A stretch of DNA of 64,000 bases from Bradysia coprophila (taxonomy: Eukaryota; Arthropoda; Insecta; Diptera; Sciaridae). The notes beneath the pieces are model-generated. The model had not been told where the DNA came from. It worked only from the letters and a program-made list of their open reading frames with translations, and did no database searches. The position numbers and the translations under genes are program-made. Location of the stretch: contig NW_023503608.1 of NCBI RefSeq assembly GCF_014529535.1, positions 9,102,501 to 9,166,500 of the forward strand, given 5' to 3'. Shown piece by piece: positions 11,549 through 22,814 of this stretch. Numbering within the stretch: position 1 is the stretch's first letter; each line of letters starts with the position of its first letter.

Positions 11549-11947
11549 CAAGAAAAAGAAAGAAAAAGAAGAAACGAAGACGAAATCTATAAATCTCTGC
11601 TCCTCGGTAGAATGTTTGCCGCCTGTGAAGGGTTAACCAAAATTTTTCAATCATCATAATGAACGTGAAAATGTTTTACATTACTATCGGAAAACTCGTT
11701 CAAATTCTATGCCTGATCTCGTACTTATTGCCACCGAATCTACGTAAATATTTCATATTATTGTTACTCCGCGCACTTAGTGTAAAATTTTATCAACAAT
11801 TAACAGTACTGTGTGCGTAAGCGGCTGATAGTGAAATCATTCTGTAGTATATAGCGCACTGTTTCAATGTTATCCGACATTAGTATTCGTAGCGGTCGCA
11901 GAGTAGCGAAATATTTCTCTCAAGTTTCTTCAAAACATATTTCAAAT
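11549..11947. other. Upstream region of GST copy 2
   Basis: About 400 bases, AT-rich, with an A-rich purine tract at about 11545-11590. No gene seen; presumed to hold the promoter of the omega GST starting at 11948. Confidence 0.45.
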
Positions 11948-13185
11948 ATGGTAATCGAGACGAGACACCTTAAGACTGGTGAGAATAAGAACATTATTGT
12001 CTTAACCATTTAAAAACGGATATTCATCTGGTATCAACAGCGTTGACGAAAATAAGCGATAAATTCTAGCTTGTATTTATCGAGATACACTTGTCTTTTA
12101 TAAACGATAATTGAAAAGTTTCACAATCGGGAAGTCGTTCAGTTTCCGGGTTTTTTTCACCTATTAAATCGTTTTTTGTCTAAAAATGTAAATTTAATCT
12201 GTTGTTTCGTCTGCGAGTAAAACCAAATTTTTCATTAGTCTGCAGTTAGTGCATTATAACAATTACTTGCTAAAGATAACGTTAATCTCCACTCATTCAT
12301 AACAGACGTATTTGTATTTGATTAGATTACAGATTTTGTCTGTTCGATTCACTTCTTTGCTGATTTAATGATAAATACCCTAAAAATACGTTTGTCACTC
12401 TTGTGTTTTCGAATTTAGGTGACCCGGAACCAACTTTTCCCAGCGATGGCAAACTTCAATTGCTTTCAATGCGCTTCTGCCCATACGCACAGCGAACACA
12501 CATTATTCTAGAAGCGAAACGAATTCCATATCACACATATAACATTGACTTGACCAACAAACCGGAATGGTTAACCAAATATAGTCTACTCGGTAAAGTA
12601 CCAGCTCTGGGTGTACCTACTGAACGCGGACTATCATTCATCCACGAATCAATGGTTATTGCCGATTATCTGGACGAAAAATATCCGGAAAAATTGCTGT
12701 ATCCCAAAGATCCATTTGCAAAGGCGGTAGATCGATTGTTGATTGAACGTTTTAGCATTGTGTCGAATGCTTTTTATAAGATTGGAGTTAGGGGTGACAT
12801 CGATGGGAAAGTTGAATTATCGAACGGATTGGACGAGTTTGAAACTGAATTGAAGAAACGTGGTACATCGTTCTTTGGTGGTAAAGAGCCTGGTATGTTG
12901 GATTATATGATTTGGCCGTGGATGGAACGTCTTGTCCTGTTGAAATATGGTAAAGATATTCAGTATGAAATTGATGAGGAAAGGTTTGCTGCTCTGGTAA
13001 GTGTACTTTACACTTTACTGTTCGTGGTTATTCTGAATTTATGATTTTACTTAAAGATTGAGTGGAGTAGAAAAATGATTGATGACTATGCCGTCAAGGT
13101 TCACTACATCACGGCTGATATACATCGTCAATTTGTGGACGGATTTAAGTCTAAAAACATCGATTACGACATACTACTCACGTAA
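11948..13185 (+). CDS. Glutathione S-transferase, omega class (copy 2)
   Basis: Exons 11948-11978, 12419-12996 and 13057-13185, giving 245 aa. The start MVIETRHLKT is followed in phase by GDPEPTFPSDGKLQLLSMRF and the catalytic CPYAQR (Cys31). Glutathione-site residues KVPALGVP and HESMVIADYLDEKYPE are present, and the C-terminal helical domain includes LDEFETELKKRG and MLDYMIWPWMERL. Length and layout are normal for omega GSTs, which reduce thiol-glutathione mixed disulfides and dehydroascorbate. It is closely similar to copy 1 but has a compact 440-base first intron without the antisense gene. A polyadenylation-like AATAAA lies near 13308. The intact structure here is what defines exon 1 of copy 1. 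Confidence 0.95.
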
Positions 13186-13620
13186 TACTTAGAAATGATT
13201 GTTATTTGTTGAAGATAGAAGCAGATTAAAATTTGGTTCTCCTTTTTCCAGTAAATCAAAAATGTAGTGCGAGATTTTTCTAATTCTTTGAAATGCTCCG
13301 TTACGACAATAAAGAAGGAAAAAACTGGAACCGACAACCTTTTTAGTTTTTAAACTCTGCCGCTATAAAGGGTTCTGATGGACACATCACCGATTTCCTT
13401 GCTAATTACTTTAGTTATCATTACGTGTACACTACGGTTACCATATTATAAAGAAAAAGCTCTGAGAGGTTCTAAGTTAAAACTAACTGCGGAGAATAAT
13501 CTACTTACAGTCGTAATGGAAAAAAATTATAAGATCCAACAATTTCAATGCTCCGGCCTAATTTTGAGAAATCTTTCACTAAATTGCACTACATTTCATT
13601 AGAAAATTCACCAAATTTGA
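13186..13620. other. 3' flank of GST copy 2
   Basis: Holds the presumed 3' UTR with AATAAA near 13308. A 74-codon ORF at 13378-13602 shows no domain and is not called. Confidence 0.5.
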
Positions 13621-13624
13621 ACAG

Positions 13625-13748
13625 AGTTCACCAAATTTAGTGAAATTTTACGACAATTTCGTGAAATTCTACAAAACTTTCGTAAAATTTCACGACAATT
13701 TCGTAAAATTTTACGACAATTTCGTAAAATTTTACGACAGTTTTACGG
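13625..13748. repeat. Short tandem repeat of a 21-base unit
   Basis: Four or five imperfect copies of a unit containing TTTTACGACAATTTCGTAAA, each unit itself partly palindromic (TTTTACGA / TCGTAAAA). Noncoding. Confidence 0.75.
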
Positions 13749-13789
13749 CCTAATATGCTTCATATACGTTACCACATGTCAGCTGGCTT

Positions 13790-14000
13790 TTGTTGTAATA
13801 TGATTGTAAAAAGTCTAAAAACTTTTTCATGCTTCGGGCCGAAAATGAGGGCAATTTTTAATTTTGTCTCGAGCCCTTTACCCTTCGTCCCTTTGCATGA
13901 AAACTCACATGTGTACCTACTTTGTACGATTGATTTTAGGCTTTTTCGGCCTACAACTCGCGCAATTGCCTAAAATCAATCGTGCAAATCAGGTACACAA
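13790..14000. mobile_element. Palindromic MITE family B with fused partner palindrome
   Basis: The pair GATTGATTTTAGGC / GCCTAAAATCAATC brackets a short loop, with GTACCTACTTTG and CAAATCAGGTAC outside it. It is preceded by a second inverted pair beginning GGCCGAAAATGAGGG. The same two modules occur in the same order at 43379-43568, so they form a composite unit. Confidence 0.7.
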
Positions 14001-14009
14001 TAGTATGTT

Positions 14010-14130
14010 GTGTTACAAGTATTGTAATGTTGATTTTTTCAGCACTAGACCCAAGTTTTCCTTACGAGCGGAGCGAGTAAGGAAAATTGGGTCGTGTGCT
14101 GAAAAAATCTCATTACAATACGTGTAACAC
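14010..14130. mobile_element. 121-base near-perfect palindrome
   Basis: The arms start GTGTTACA and end TGTAACAC; internal blocks TATTGTAATG / CATTACAATA, ATTTTTTCAGCAC / GTGCTGAAAAAAT and TTTTCCTTAC / GTAAGGAAAA pair in order. The GC-rich loop GAGCGGAGCGAG is itself near-symmetric. Noncoding. Confidence 0.8.
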
Positions 14131-14464
14131 ATCATGCTTTGTGCCAACCGAGAATTGAAATAGACAAATGCACAAAAATTCAGAATTTTCATTGTAAACA
14201 ATCACTCTTCGAATTTGATCGATCACGTTGCTTTGCATTTTTTTAAAACGAATGCTGTAATAACTCATACGAATTTCATTTCAACACTGGTTTGAGTGTT
14301 GTAATAAGCCATGAAAACGGGTGTTGTAATTTTGGACATTTCAATCTAGTTATCGATATTGAAATCCGTCGTATTTCAATTCTCGGTGGCACAAATGACT
14401 ATAGTGTGCATGCAGAAAATTGAATCATTTCTAACGAGTTAATAGCAATGACCCCTTTGTAAAT

Positions 14465-14930
14465 TTGCAGCCTAGCCTACATTTAGGCGGAAAATATTCG
14501 TTTTTTGATGATTTTTTTAAGAAGTAAAATTATTAAAATAGGTTAATTTTAAAGGAAAAATGATTGATAACTTATTCCACTTGGAGATACCTTTGCAGAT
14601 TGTATAAATTTATAACCAAGTGTGTTGATTCACAAACCAATTTTTTTTAAGAGGCATCGATACATTTGGGCGTTTTTTGAATACTGGATTTTAGTTTACT
14701 CTTGATGATATCTTTCCATCAGAATTCATTTTCAAAAATGTACTACCCCAATGACGACCACGAATGTGTTAGCTTTCAAAGGAAAATAGATTTGGTTGAA
14801 GCAGTTTGACCAGCTCTGGCACATTTTTGCGTGCTTTAATGGTTTTACTTCTTTTAAAAAATATTTTGGTTCACAGAAATCATCAAAAAACTAATATTTT
14901 TCCGCATAAATGTAGGCTTCAAATTTGCCC
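14465..14930. mobile_element. Foldback element with about 80-base arms
   Basis: The left arm (AAATTTGCAGCCTA...CTACATTTAGGCGGAAAATA, then TTTTTTGATGATTT and AAGAAGTAAAA) is repeated inverted at about 14837-14930 (TTTTACTTCTTTT, AAATCATCAAAAAA, TATTTTTCCGCATAAATGTA). The centre is unpaired, AT-rich and without an ORF. Confidence 0.65.
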
Positions 14931-14999
14931 ATGTATATTCGCATGACATCCCAATATAATTACTGCTTTATTCTCCCAATACACTGTTCCATTACTCGA

Positions 15000-15370
15000 A
15001 AATTTTTGTAGTAAGTTCAGAGTCCAGTTGAACGATACAGAAGCTTTAGATACTCTACAGTTTACTTTTAAATTTAATTGAAGTAAAAAACGAAACAAGA
15101 GAGGTGCTAAAGCGTAAATATAGACTTTATTTTATAATTTCAATTTCAATAATTATTTTGTAAGAATAAATTTTTTCAAATATATTTTGTTATACTTCTC
15201 ATTGTTATATTTATATATGATGTATATAGTAGACAGAGGTACATATAGACTTTATTGATATATTTTTTAAATCACGATTAATTTGCATAAATTTATTACA
15301 ATCATTAAGTCTTTAGGGCTAAAAAAACGATAGAAAGTTTTACTAAAAAAAACTAAGACTCGAAACAAGT
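15000..15370. other. AT-rich spacer
   Basis: Nothing recognisable; long A/T runs only. Confidence 0.5.
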
Positions 15371-15375
15371 CATTT

Positions 15376-15597
15376 TCAGGTAGTGGAAAATAAATTCAAT
15401 CGTCTTGTGCGTCTTTGAGTTGCCGTAAGACCATATGCTGAGGCTATAACTTTAAACAAGTCATCTTCAAGTTGAAATATCATGTCCGACGTGATATGTT
15501 TAAAAAGTGTTTTGATCATTAGACTCTCATCGTGGTTTTCGACAATGCTATTGAATTTACTTGCCAAGACCTGAATCGACGTGTTCTGAACTCTAAA
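15376..15597 (-). CDS. Possible terminal exon, unidentified
   Basis: A 3'-terminal open frame of about 72 codons could follow an acceptor TTTTTAG at about 15598. It reads VQNTSIQVLASKFNSIVENH, continues through a helix-like MIKTLFKHITSDMIFQLEDD, and ends at 15376. No start, no family and no partner exon were found. It may be part of an unseen small gene, a relic, or chance. Confidence 0.2.
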   Translation of the reverse strand, partial: FRVQNTSIQVLASKFNSIVENHDESLMIKTLFKHITSDMIFQLEDDLFKVIASAYGLTATQRRTRRLNLFSTT

Positions 15598-15804
15598 AAC
15601 TCATAAAAACAACCTGTGATTTTACGTTTTCCTATCTATCTAGTTCAAAATTAAGACAACCAAATATAAAAACAGCCAAAACTAGGAAAAAATACTTCTA
15701 ACTCAACTGGAAGAGGACGCGTCATCACTTAGTAGATTGTGTCTTTCACTATAAAATTTAAATTTAAAATACTCTCAAATACGTTAGGCTCGATAAACTT
15801 CAAT

Positions 15805-17107
15805 TTACTCATCATGTCCGATCAGTAACATCGCATCTTCAGGTAGTGGAGCCCGTCTGTAGTTTTCATTCGTTGCCAGGTATACGATAAGTCCAGCAAA
15901 CGTAACAATCAAAGCGCCAATGGAATTAACAACGAACGCTTCATCCGGTAGTTGGGAATATTTCTCAGCACCCCTTAAAATTCCAAACGGTTCGTAAAAA
16001 GAAATGTGACGTTGAATTTAGGCTAGGAACAGATCAAATTTAAGTCAAACAATCCTAACTCAATCGACTTCTAGAGAACTCGGCTGCAGTCCGAAGTATC
16101 GAAGATAGGTTACATTTTTTCGTTTCGTCTTCAGCTGATCGATCATTTGCAGTTTTAGTACTATAGAAACGACTTAATTTATATTCGGTGTCAGTGACCT
16201 TTCGTTTGCATAATGTGTATACAATGTTAAAATTCTACACAGAATTTGATCTGTTTAGAGATTTTAATACATTCCCACCGTATCATTGCCACTGACACCG
16301 ACTAAAAACCATGTCAACTACGGACTACGTTTCCCACAAGCCGATGACCAAAATTTGTACTGTTCCATCCTTTCCATTAAATAAATCTTGTTTCACTTAC
16401 ATGTGGAAAACAGCCTTTTCAGTAATTCCGAGCAATGCAGCGATAATCGCAAGGACAAATGCGAATAGTCCAAAGAAGATGTGAATAGGCATGTATGTCA
16501 CTTTCATTGGACCGCCAACTTGAGGATACATAAAGCTGACGAATCCTGCGACCCACTGCACCAATAATATTCAAAAAAGTAAATGTCGAGGATTTTCCCT
16601 TTCTCCACGAATTCGATTTCTACTTTACCTGACATCCGAATAAGATAACAGCTGACAAGCCAATCCACGAGTGCAATGAATACATATTCGGTATCGGAGG
16701 CTTAGCCATATTATGTGAATTGAATACGGCAATCAGGGCAAGAATGATAAGAACCATAATGACGCCGAATAGAGAGGCATGGGAGAGTTTTAAATTCTTT
16801 TTCCTAGCATATCGTAGACCACGGTACAGTGTAATCGCTAGAAAATTGGAAGCATATTTGAGCATGCAAAGCAATGATACCCTAAGTCCTTACAATTTCC
16901 GAATAAATAAATCATGCCAATAGTCATGAGCATGGGATGCCAATTGAACTCAATGGCAGGTGTTGACCAACCAAAGCCGCCCAAAAATAATGATATCCAG
17001 GCTGCCATTAGGATGATGATTGCAATTCCCACCAACTGTGTGATCAAATAAAAAATTCGAAAATTGACAAGTCTTTGTCCTTGAGCAGAATCACCGATTG
17101 CATCCAT
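15805..17107 (-). CDS. Cytochrome b561 family transmembrane oxidoreductase
   Basis: Exons 16894-17107, 16629-16837, 16401-16555 and 15805-15973, giving 248 aa. Six membrane segments are visible. The four heme-ligating histidines of the family are present, in successive segments: H57 (NWHPMLM), H91 (LKLSHAS), H127 (YSLHSW) and H166 (MPIHIFFG). The SITLYRGLRYARKK loop between segments 2 and 3 is the usual cytosolic ascorbate-side basic loop. Family members move electrons from ascorbate across vesicle, lysosome or plasma membranes to monodehydroascorbate or ferric iron. The first intron is only 56 bases. A further exon upstream of the Met at 17107 cannot be excluded. Confidence 0.95.
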
Positions 17108-18640
17108 CTTATCGATATTTGAGCTTTATGGAAGTTGTGTAGTCTGCAAATGAAAGGGAAACATTTTCAAACTTTGAATAGCTGAATTCAAATATTGGAT
17201 AAATGGTAATTACGATTGGTAATGGTCAGTGCCAAGCAACACAAATCTCAAAAGTTATAATTACGAGGAACTCCATACACAATCTTACTGTAATAGACCA
17301 ACTTGTTGTTTGACTCAATTAATTTTTCAAAACAGATTCTTCTTCTAATGAAAATTTATTTCCGAGTAAGAAGGTAGTTGGGACATGACATACATTTCCG
17401 CATTGTTTTTAGAATTGGCTTCGTGCTGATCGAGTTCTCTAATTGCAATTTTTTGATGTAATTGAACCTTTTACACAATTTCTAACTGTTACAATAAATT
17501 AGAAAAATCACAATTTTGCATAATTAGCAAATCAAACATTATAATGACGACAGAATGAAATACATTTAACGTTCGGAGTGGTTATCCAAATGGATTTGTA
17601 TTAGAAAATGATGTGGAAATTTCTTCATTTCATTTTTTGCAAGACTTTTAATTTCTGCTCATAAGTTCAATCATCGGCACATTTGCCGATATTCACATTT
17701 GGGTAAAGTTTACTTTTATGTTTATAAGAAATTTAGGAATTTAGTAGGTACATTGTGTGAGATGTACCGAATATGAATACCCACAAGAATAATTTTGATG
17801 ATTCTAAATATGACAACAACAGCATTCGAATACAACTCCCGACCTCCAATATCTGGATCCAAAATTTCTTATAAAACGTTTCAAAGCGTTTCTTGCAACT
17901 CCACTAACATGTTTTCCTAAGATGACATCTAAACATTCTTCTGTGAGTTTCGATGGAATCCGCGCTCACTGTAACATTATGATTGGGCTTAAGCAAAATT
18001 TCTGGTTTACAGTAGGAATTTTTAGATGCCGACGTCTATCACAGTTCCATTATGATTAAAATTAATTGTTAAACAAATGAAGTAAAAAGCTACTTTAGTA
18101 TGAGTGGGTGGGGCAAAACCCCTGCACCTAAGCCGAGAGTGGGCCTATTGTGCTAAGTAAAACGCTAAGTAGAAGAAGTGGAAGATTATTACACCACGAC
18201 ACGATTAGCCTAATAATGTATCTCACACTACTCGCTGTTCGTAAAAATGAATGAAAAAATGCCGGTCCAAGTGTAAGATATTTAGTGCATTGATACCTAG
18301 GAATGACAATATAAATGTTAAAATTCAGATACTTCAAAGGTATCACAATAAAGTTAAATCTATTCTATACACAATCTATTACTTCAAATACTAAAATGAA
18401 AGATATTTTACGCTACATAAATACGCCGTGACATTAATAATAATAACCATGACCTTTTTTCATAATAATCCTACAATTTGTAAATGAAACCTATAAAAAC
18501 CTAACAGTCAACATTACTTATTGCTTAAACGAATCATTTTAGCTAAACTAAAGGGGTCAGACATTGCAACAAAATGAAACAAATTTTTCATTCCATTTCT
18601 TTGAAATCGAAAATAGTCCGATTTTCAGCTGATCATTCAG
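17108..18640. other. Intergenic between cytochrome b561 and eggshell gene
   Basis: AT-rich, with no supported gene. A short match to MITE family A (AAATGAAGTAAAA) lies near 18077. Confidence 0.5.
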
Positions 18641-18653
18641 GTTATTTGAATAA

Positions 18654-18661
18654 TATATAAA
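18654..18661 (+). promoter_or_regulatory. Probable TATA box of the eggshell-like gene
   Basis: TATATAAA about 95 bases upstream of the start codon at 18756, in the position expected for a short 5' leader. Confidence 0.5.
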
Positions 18662-18755
18662 GAATCGACAATCCAACGTAAATCGTAGTCGGAAATCGAG
18701 ATCGAACGTTAGTGTTGTGATTATTCAAGTTTCAAAAGAAAATAATCTTACCAAA

Positions 18756-20506
18756 ATGAGAACTTTCCACATAATAACTATTATTGCCTGCCTTGCCGGC
18801 CTACAAATTAACGGTCAATATTTGAAACCTAAAAAAGGTGAATTGTCTGCGGCAGCGAGCGGATACTCATCTCAAAACTATGGATACTTTGGACCAAGTG
18901 GTGGCAATTCGAATTACGGTTACAGTGGTAGATTCGGAGGTACATAAATTTTATGAATTGTTACTATTAGTGATTAAAAGTGATTAAAAGTGTGAATACT
19001 GTAAATTTATGGAAAAATCAAATTATTTTATAAAAATTCAATTAAGAATAGGGACCCACAATTCTTTTTTTTGTGTTTTTTTTTATTGAAGTTGTAACTT
19101 ATAAATGTCTGAGCAATGTCTATTGAAGTTAGTTTGTTTCTTCAGTAATAGATAACAAAGTGAAAAACCATTAAAAAAAATAACAAAACTCAGGGATACT
19201 TCGTCGATCTATACATAACCATTCATATATTAAACTCATTCGCTTTTTCATCAATAGGCTATGGAAAGGGGCAAGGTTACGGCGGCGCGTCTAACTATGG
19301 CAGTGACGGTGGATATGGATATGGAAACGGTCAAAGCCATGGCGGATCAGGCTTTGGCGGTATATTCAGTAACCGTGGTAAGAGAAAAATAATCAATGTA
19401 AATTCAGTTGGGAAAATTGGAAACACGGTAACTTTACAGGCGGCAAAGGAAAAAAATATGGACACAATAGCGGTTATGGAGCGGGTTATGGGCAAGGTTT
19501 CGACGATTATGACTTACTAGGTTCCACTCACCAAGGATATGGACATAGTGGAGGCTATGGATCTGGTTATGGACATGGTCTCAATGATGATGACTTACTA
19601 GGTTCTACTCGCAAAGGATATGGGCGCAGAGGTTATGGACAAAGTAACAGAGGTTATGGCTTGCTGGGTTCTACTCACGAGAGTAAGTTTAATTTTGTAG
19701 TTAGCAAGGTTACGGTCATGTATCGATATAGTTCTTGAGAAGCGTAACTGATTTCTTTCATCAACTTCTCCGAGCTTTGATCATCATTTCGACATTTTAA
19801 TCGAAATTAAAAAGCTCAGTCAGAAAAGCTCCTCAAATTTAGTAACGGGCGAACGTTGATCTTGTAAACATGACCTGACCAGAGTTAAAATGATTTAAAT
19901 TCGATGTTACTCTAAAGCCACAACTAAAACTATTTTCAATCTGATACAGGTGCTCCAGAAGAAGAAACTGAAGAACAGAGTTCTGGATGTGGCGCTGGAT
20001 GTGTAGGAGCAAGTCATAATGGTGAGTTTCATTAGATCTGTCATATGTTGCGATAACTGTACGTACCGCTAAAACTGTACACAATTTCAGGTATTTTTCC
20101 CGCATCGGCTAATGGCTATACTAATGGATGTGGAAGTGCATGCGGTAACAATGTCGGAACTCCTTATGAAAATAATGAAATTGCTCATGGTGATGATTCC
20201 AACCATTCTGATGGTAACAGTGGACATCGCTCGGCTCAATCAGACGAATCAGATGAGTCGGATGAATCAGATGAATCGAACGAATCAAACAACGTTGGTT
20301 CACCACCATCGAATAAGAACGAAAATCCCAGTGATGCTCGAAGTCATGGTCACGTACACGCTCCAGGTCCGGCTTACACATACTCCTATCCATCGGCTCC
20401 ACCTCATGTTAAGTGTGGACACAATTTGCTGATTAGTTGCAGTCCATCAAGCCAAGTTGTACCGTGTTCAGCACACTCACCACCAGCTCATGGTTCACCC
20501 TATTAA
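18756..20506 (+). CDS. Gly/Tyr-rich secreted protein with vitelline-membrane cysteine motif
   Basis: Exons 18756-18939, 19258-19377, 19440-19682, 19950-20021 and 20091-20506, all phase 1, giving 344 aa. The signal peptide is MRTFHIITIIACLAGLQING. A long Gly/Tyr/Ser-rich region follows, with a repeated block (DDYDLLGSTHQGYG, DDDLLGSTRKGYG, GYGLLGSTHE), then acidic cysteine-containing segments and a serine/acidic run (SDESDESDESDESNES). Near the C-terminus CGHNLLISCSPSSQVVPCSA has cysteines 315, 323 and 332 spaced C-x7-C-x8-C, the pattern of dipteran vitelline-membrane proteins, with shared N, L, S, P and VPCSA positions. The inferred role is disulfide or tyrosine cross-linked eggshell matrix; a cuticle or silk role remains possible. 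AATAAA near 20580. Confidence 0.85.
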
Positions 20507-20589
20507 CACAATGACCGTTTTACCATATTGTATTGTACGGACAGAGCGATAGAGCATCCGCAACACTTCTTATTTTATGAATAAAACCC

Positions 20590-22790
20590 AAACCAACAAT
20601 CAAAAATGTTGACTCAATCTCGTTCATGGCTTGAATAGTTGTGCATACGTAGAACAGTCAAATATCATACGTACTGCATTGGAAATCCACGAATAGCTTA
20701 TTAGAATATTATCACCGGATTGACTTGTTGGCACAAATTACATACATTTCTAAACTGTAGAAGTTCCAACCTTACCACATTTAATTGAGCATAAAATTTG
20801 GTGTTGAAGACTCACCGAGTTATATGACACCTTCGATGGGTGTTGAATTACAATAAGTGATACAATAATGGTTTAACTCGCGGTGTACTGTGCTAGCCGC
20901 ACGCACTTTTAATTCGCTTTAATTCTTCGAATTCTTTTCGAATATCTCAGTCGTATTTTGCCATTTGGAACTACTAAATCACTAAACTTTGTGCACTAAA
21001 AATATTTTTCTTTAATGAAATGCTTATTCATTCAACAAATTGATAATACGACGATTCAACACACGAACATAAAATAAAGAAACGTCAAATGTTGTATCAG
21101 CTGGTGATGACTACTTGGCTGTTGACTGTTTGTGTGTATGTTCTCTATACATAAAAAATTTGTGAGTAATATAGCACTAGTAGTCATGAAACGAATTCTT
21201 AACGACATAGCTTGAAGTGGAAAATATGGTAATGCCAAAAATTTCTATAACTAACCTTTGTGCTCAATGTTAGTATCCTCCACTGAAATACTGATAAATG
21301 TTCGACACACACGCTACGAATCACAAGGATATGCAAAGAATATCCTCAAAATACGGAATGGAATCTTATTACTACATCAAACATAGTAGAGGAGAGATAC
21401 GATCCCGATAACTCTTTTTAAATGACTGATAAGACACATTTGAGTTCATGCGCAACAGGTAGTTGTTTATTCATTCATGGAATGTGCGCTGTTTGATCGA
21501 TTTATTATCGCTGAAGAAGAATGGCAAAATTGTTCCAGTTTGCCAGGTTGTCTAACATATGGCAAGGCAAGACCAATACCCTTGCCAAATGGCAAGACCC
21601 ATTTTTAAGATTTCCAATTCTTGAAAACTCTCATCGTCTCTTGATAATTTGAAATTTTATTGTTACGACATAAATCAGTCTCTAATGGTCTAATGGGACC
21701 GCTCTCAAGGGCAGTAATTGTTTTAAGTATATATTTGAAACGCCAGGCATTTCACTTTAAAAATGTGTACGCACCTTAGATATATTTCTGAATGACAATA
21801 AAGCAATGCGTAGACGATCAATATGTTTTCCCGAGCCAACAAGTCCAATCTTCGCTTTCTTCCAGATCATCAACATGTCTAAACAAAAGTAAACAAATTA
21901 TTTTGTTATAAACGGCTAGCATATATAACCTATTACTTCCATCGATCAAAGTATTTTTAATCTGTTGATTTCAAATCTTGTACTTCAATTTTTTTAACAT
22001 GCATTATACTATACGTATAAATGACCATATTACCAGCTTGTCATTATTTTTGTCGGCGTTATCGATAACAGATGAATAGCCGCATGTGACAGGTTATAGG
22101 TATTACTTACTTTGTCTGAACTTTAATCAAAATTTACTACATGTTTTTATCAAGCAGAATAAGTGAAGATGATGACATGAAAAATTTACATGAGAGCACT
22201 CACTGACAGAGAGTCTTTGTGATGTGTTATGTGAAATGTTAAACTAACCCTGGCCAGGGAACATGAGCATATATGACAAATTCATTTAGGTTTGGTGAAA
22301 GCACAAATATTCCTAGGGAAATGTCTGAGTATTACATGGATAATAGTTTGAATAGCACCTTAAAGACTGACAACAATTGAGGGTGATTTCTAACCAGTTA
22401 AATTTAACTAATCTACGAGTAAAACGTCAAAATGAGAGAAACTAAGTACAAATGTGAACAAAACTTACCCTCAATGTTTTTTTAATCATTTATAAATTCG
22501 ACTGACCCACAGATCACTAAAATTTTACTGACTGTCGCTCTTCATGAATAATCTATATGGCAAGAACACCAAATGTTCTATATACCAAAAATCAACCTTG
22601 TCAATTCAAAAATTCCCGCTCAGTTGTAGGATTCACAGTGTTCTGTTAAGCGCGCAAAAAAACCAATGTAACAGGAACGTACGTTATGTCGTCACAATGA
22701 CAGCTGACTTGCTGAATTGCTGACACGCTATTCAAATAATTTATTGAAGTAGTGAAATTCGGATCGCTTGTTTATTGAACAGAAAAAACT
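20590..22790. other. Intergenic before UBE2C
   Basis: No gene seen. Contains a MITE family A copy at about 21930-22100 and otherwise AT-rich sequence; the last few hundred bases are presumably the UBE2C promoter. Confidence 0.55.
21930..22100 (+). mobile_element. MITE family A, forward copy
   Basis: Shares, in order, with the copy at 37.9 kb: CTATTACTTCCAT, GATCAAAGTATTTTTAATCT, TTTTTAACATGCAT. It shares GTTATCGATAAC with the copies at 29.5 and 49.7 kb. Confidence 0.7.
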
Positions 22791-22814
22791 TTGTATATTT
22801 GTGGTAAAACCAAA

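Noticed and set aside
10877-11636. Several overlapping ORFs (up to 132 codons)
   Set aside because: They lie in or across the foldback arms, mirror one another on both strands, and have no domain.
13378-13602. 74-codon ORF after GST copy 2
   Set aside because: One hydrophobic stretch but no conserved feature; immediately followed by tandem repeats.
20112-20432. 106-codon Met/Thr-rich ORF
   Set aside because: Out-of-frame shadow of the last exon of the eggshell-like gene, caused by the GAT/GAA repeat.
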